This document shows, one piece after another, positions 60,433 through 64,000 of a DNA stretch of 64,000 bases. Source of the stretch: Polytrichum commune (taxonomy: Eukaryota; Streptophyta; Polytrichopsida; Polytrichales; Polytrichaceae); NCBI GenBank assembly GCA_950295325.1, contig OX485805.1:16045501-16109500 (forward strand), in the 5' to 3' direction. The translations under genes were made by a program, and so were the position numbers. Each line of letters starts with the position of its first letter. The first letter of the stretch is position 1. Under the pieces are notes generated by a model. The model did no database searches. It saw nothing but the letters and a program-made list of their open reading frames with translations, and had not been told where the DNA came from.

Positions 60433-60905
60433 ATAAGGGTCACTTTACACTAGAGCTACACGCCCATGACCCGTGATATACAAGTTATCGGTGACATAGA
60501 TAGTCCAAGTTCACTTTACACTAGACTTTGAAGGTTTGATGGATCAAAGAAATATGAATGGATGAAAAATCTACATGGCGTCCTACATGGCAACAAAAGG
60601 ATAATTCTTCATGGTCTGCCACATACTACATTAGGCCCATCAAAAGATGCGAGTCTAGCATAAAATTAAGGGTTGTGGCAATTAATTTAAATTGCCATTT
60701 GCTTCTAGAGATATTATATTATTATGTTGGGAAACCCGAACATATGTTGTGATCCCTCAACATGGTCCACTTTCATTTTACAGTAATCTTGAGGATACAT
60801 GAATTGCAAAATTGAATCTCTAAATTGCATGGTATGGCCTTTGCATGGTTTTCAAGGGCCTTAGATTTACATGGTCATGGCTCTTGGCCTATGCGTAAAG
60901 CATAC
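60433..60905. mobile_element. Possible MITE related to 59418-60006
   Basis: The left part GGGTCACTTTACACTAGAG and the right part CATGGTCATGGCTCTTGGCC share words with the neighbouring MITE. The right terminus CTATGCGTAAAGCATAC is only a weak inverse match and no TSD is evident. Confidence 0.3.
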
Positions 60906-61001
60906 ATAAGATACAAATTGTTTTTTTTTTTATCATGGATAGACCAAAAGGGTACACTCATGTGCTACAACTCCCATTCGCCATGAAAGCATTCCTAAGT
61001 A

Positions 61002-61795
61002 CAGTCCACCCTCGAAATGTGCTACCATGATAAGGGTTAAAATTATCTACGTGTTAAAGAAAATCGTACTCCCCAAAAAGAATCCAAAAAACACACTTGA
61101 TAAGTGTTAATTGTCAAATGTTAAGAGAATTTATAAAAATCGTGCTACCCTCTTCAATGAATTCACCTCGACAAGTGTTAATTTGGATGATAACGAGGTT
61201 ACGAACTTTAGTCATTTGGATGAAATTGAATCAGGTCCATCGTGCATTTGACTTCTACAAAGATTGAAACTGTACCACTATAAAATGCACATGGATTCAT
61301 CAATTATGATGGAATTTGATCTAAATAATCCTATCGAGCAGAAAATTATAGGATGCTTGATGGAAGAGATGATGCGGCTATAATGAACCCATTGAAGAAG
61401 TTGACAATGTGTGAATTAATGATGTGGTGGTAGATAAAGTAGGATTCAAGAATGTTGAAAGTGCATAAGTTACCTTGAAACAAATTTAGAAACAAAAACC
61501 TTTTGATATTACACTTCTCATCCATAGCAATCAAACACTTCGAAAGGAAATGAGGTCTTGACGTGCACAAGAATCTCATCAAATCACTTTAGATTCGTCC
61601 TTTCATTACACTCAGATGTATGATAACATTCATATCTTGTGTATTTTCATTCTTTATTTACTTCTCAGAATTCCAAACTCACGTAAATGTTGAAAATTGT
61701 TTGTACTACCCTCGATAAGTGTTAAAGCGTTAACGCCATATAAGTGTTACAAGTTCCCTTGCTCCAAAATGTCAACAGATATCGAGGGCGGATTG
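61002..61795. mobile_element. Tc1/mariner (pogo-like) element, 794 bp, TA TSD
   Basis: Left terminus CAGTCCACCCTCGAAAT and right terminus, reversed, CAATCCGCCCTCGATAT match at 14 of 17 positions. They are flanked by TA (61000-61001 and 61796-61797). Subterminal iterations of CTCGATAAGTGTTAA (61095, 61170, 61711) and its relatives mirror the layout of the 2 kb, 24 kb and 49.6 kb pogo elements. The interior has short frames without a recognisable DDE or HTH motif. Confidence 0.8.
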
Positions 61796-61797
61796 TA

Positions 61798-64000
61798 GTT
61801 GGCCACCAACTTCATGGAATGACCTTGAGAGTTGTCCTTGTGAGCTCATGAACCTTGAAGCAAGACCAAGATAACTCCCTGGTGGTATATATGGTACCTA
61901 TATATACTACTTGCTCAAATGTCGGTGTCTCTTGAATGTATGGTACCGGGGGGGGGGGGGATGTTAAATACTTGCACTCCACGTTCACTTGTGTGTTGAC
62001 CACCACAATCATGAGCTTTTGTAGGGACAACGTATGCCTATGCATCATCATGTGTTGACTAGACATGTACATAGTGCGGGGAGAATGGAATGTATGTCCT
62101 TATACTTTATTGGGCAACCGGTGAAATGGAATGGAATGGAATGTCATCCTCCTAGTTTGTTTTATTATTCTATTTTATAGTGTAGCGGACCTGCCTTGAC
62201 CGTGGCTATCTAGCCACTATGTGGAGCTCAAGTGGAGGAAACACACCCGGAGCTTTTCATGAAAGGCCATCTCAGACCAAAGAGGTGCAATCGGATGTTT
62301 TGAAATTTGCGGTCACATTACATGAGCCGGCATTCTCAAAAGTTAAGTGACATGTGGCAAGTTCAAGAGTCCCCCCCCCCCCCCCTTGAAATCATTTTAA
62401 AGAAATGGCAGTTTGGAGGAATACAAATCCATGTTCCCAGCGAATAGTTCACTATGGAGTAATCTCTTAGTTTTATTCACGAATAACGTGATGGTAGTTG
62501 CCACCACCTAAAATGTTAGTTCTTGACCATGTGTGGTTGTAATGTGGCAATCCACATGGTCATGGCGAACATTTAACCAATAAGGTAGATGGGTTACATA
62601 GTTACTCTCGGAATAACCCCTATGAAGGGTTCGATTGATTTCTTGATCAATTAACCTCTTGATTGTTGTAATTAAGAGTTCAAAAATAAATAATGAGGTT
62701 GGTTGATTGATTTTAATGATAGAAATTAGCTTAGTTAGATGAAAACTTAAACTATGAATATAAAATAATTATTAATAATTTAGGTCCAAGACAAATGCGA
62801 TGATTAGGAGTTATAAGGTGACTTTGAAGACCCAAAATGATTACACGCCAACACAATCAAATGAGTGGAGCTACTACGCTAAGTTGATTGGAGAATTGTT
62901 ATATTTGACCCTTGATCTAGTAAGACACCCCTCAAGAAGGGATTATTTTGCTTCACGAGTCTCTTTTGACACAACTAAGTCAATGATGAATGAATTGTGG
63001 ATGAAAATTAACGAGGACTTAATCTTTGAATGGATTTTTTAAATAAAGAGACAGTGAACGAAGCTATACTTAGTCAAGTGAAACGTGGTGAGGCCAAACT
63101 CAAAGAAAAAGCTCACCCCCTATTGCTAGAAGCAATCCTTTAAAAAAATCACAACTTCAACTTCTACATTTCTTACTTCTCCAATTCCAAATTCTTATTT
63201 TTGTACTCGGATCTTAGGAAGCTAGAACCAACACTCTATCATCTCCCATATTGTTTTCAACCAACTCTACCCTTAAGTAAGACATGCAACTTAGTCATCT
63301 TTGTGAGTTTTAAATGATATTTTAATATTGTATAAGAGAAAGTGATGTGATATTCACTCCTTAAATAAAAGTCTTTTTACGTCAAGTTCTTTACATTTAC
63401 TTTAGTTGAAAATATTTGATTAGTGAATCATCTTAAGTCTGATAAAAACAACTCACTTCAAAACCTTACCACCTTTTATTTTTAAGTCCATTATGTATAG
63501 ATCTTTCATGTGTATATAGATCTTAAAGTTTTTCAGAAGATATATCCTTGTAGCAATTTAATTTTTTTTGTCTAGAAGTAACGGAAGATACCTTGAGACA
63601 AATACTTATAATTATATTAGATGTTAAGCATAATTAGGTGTATTTCAGTGATTAAACATATGATAAGGGTCTAAGTTACTTACTCCATGGTGATCAAGCT
63701 TAAATTAGACTTTAGATGCTTAGTAAGACTAATTAGATCCATTTCACTCCTTAAAAAATTTTGAATTTTAATCTAGTTATTTGTAACTAAAAAATAAGTG
63801 CAAACCCAACTTCGACTTCGAAACCAAGGGACACTTACTTTATCTCACAACCTACTTTTACAAGCATATAAAATATATAATTAGTACAAGGTGGTCAACA
63901 AATCCAAATCAAAGCCATAGCCACTTTCTTCATAATTTTTGGAGCTCATATGAATGTCTTAAGATAAACTTGTTCACGAAGGATCAATACACAAATGTAT
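61798..64000. other. Intergenic, no supported gene
   Basis: Includes G run 61948-61960, a short (GGAAT)n stretch near 62120-62143 and C run 62371-62385. The open frame at 62800-63042 matches nothing I recognise. The right end is AT-rich. Confidence 0.5.
62371..62385. repeat. Poly-C tract, 15 bases
   Basis: Uninterrupted C run, the longest of several in the window. Confidence 0.95.

Overview
This is a gene-poor, AT-rich, repeat-dense stretch of a land-plant nuclear genome. The plant assignment rests on a legume-type (L-type) lectin gene, a nepenthesin-type aspartic protease pseudogene with plant-style splice sites, a plant-type Orn/Lys/Arg decarboxylase fragment, many Tourist-like MITEs and telomere-like CCCTAAA units. 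I cannot name the species; the low gene density fits a large genome. No rRNA gene, true tRNA gene, CRISPR array, organellar block or prokaryotic operon was seen. Only one gene looks intact. Layout: 0.2-9.7 kb holds an aspartic protease pseudogene on the minus strand, expanded from roughly 2 kb to 9.5 kb by nested insertions. A pogo/Tigger-type element (about 2.13-4.73 kb) lies in an exon. A 1.7 kb solo-LTR-like element (2651-4357, TSD TTTCT) lies inside that Tigger's transposase frame. A further 4.5 kb LTR-like block (4800-9303, candidate TSD TAAAT) lies in the protease 5' half. The solo LTR carries a 166-bp higher-order minisatellite. 10.6-11.3 kb holds a decarboxylase fragment. 11.4-12.8 kb has a 130-bp direct repeat with a telomere-like core. 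13.2-16.5 kb is a decayed PIF/Harbinger ORF1 (Myb/SANT-like) gene split by a 1.95 kb GT-AG interval that contains a tRNA-derived SINE. The kinase-less membrane L-type lectin lies at 20.8-21.8 kb on the minus strand. 24 kb has a second copy of the 2-4.7 kb Tigger family. 25.2-26.4 kb is an array of palindromic hairpin repeats. 28.6-29.2 kb is a long frame of unknown identity with a single stop. 29-30.7, 35.8-36.4 and 45.2-45.8 kb hold Tourist-like (Harbinger) MITEs, one split by an insertion carrying another MITE. 37.7-40.4 kb has fragmentary unrecognised coding sequence. 49.6-50.2 kb is a third pogo-type element with an N-terminal transposase relic. 52.6-53.2, 59.4-60.0 and 61.0-61.8 kb hold more MITE or pogo-like elements. 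The rest is intergenic sequence with microsatellites and poly-C tracts. The genes form no pathway together. The window mainly records successive DNA-transposon and LTR insertions and host-gene decay. All assignments come from reading translations and repeat ends by eye; no database search was run.
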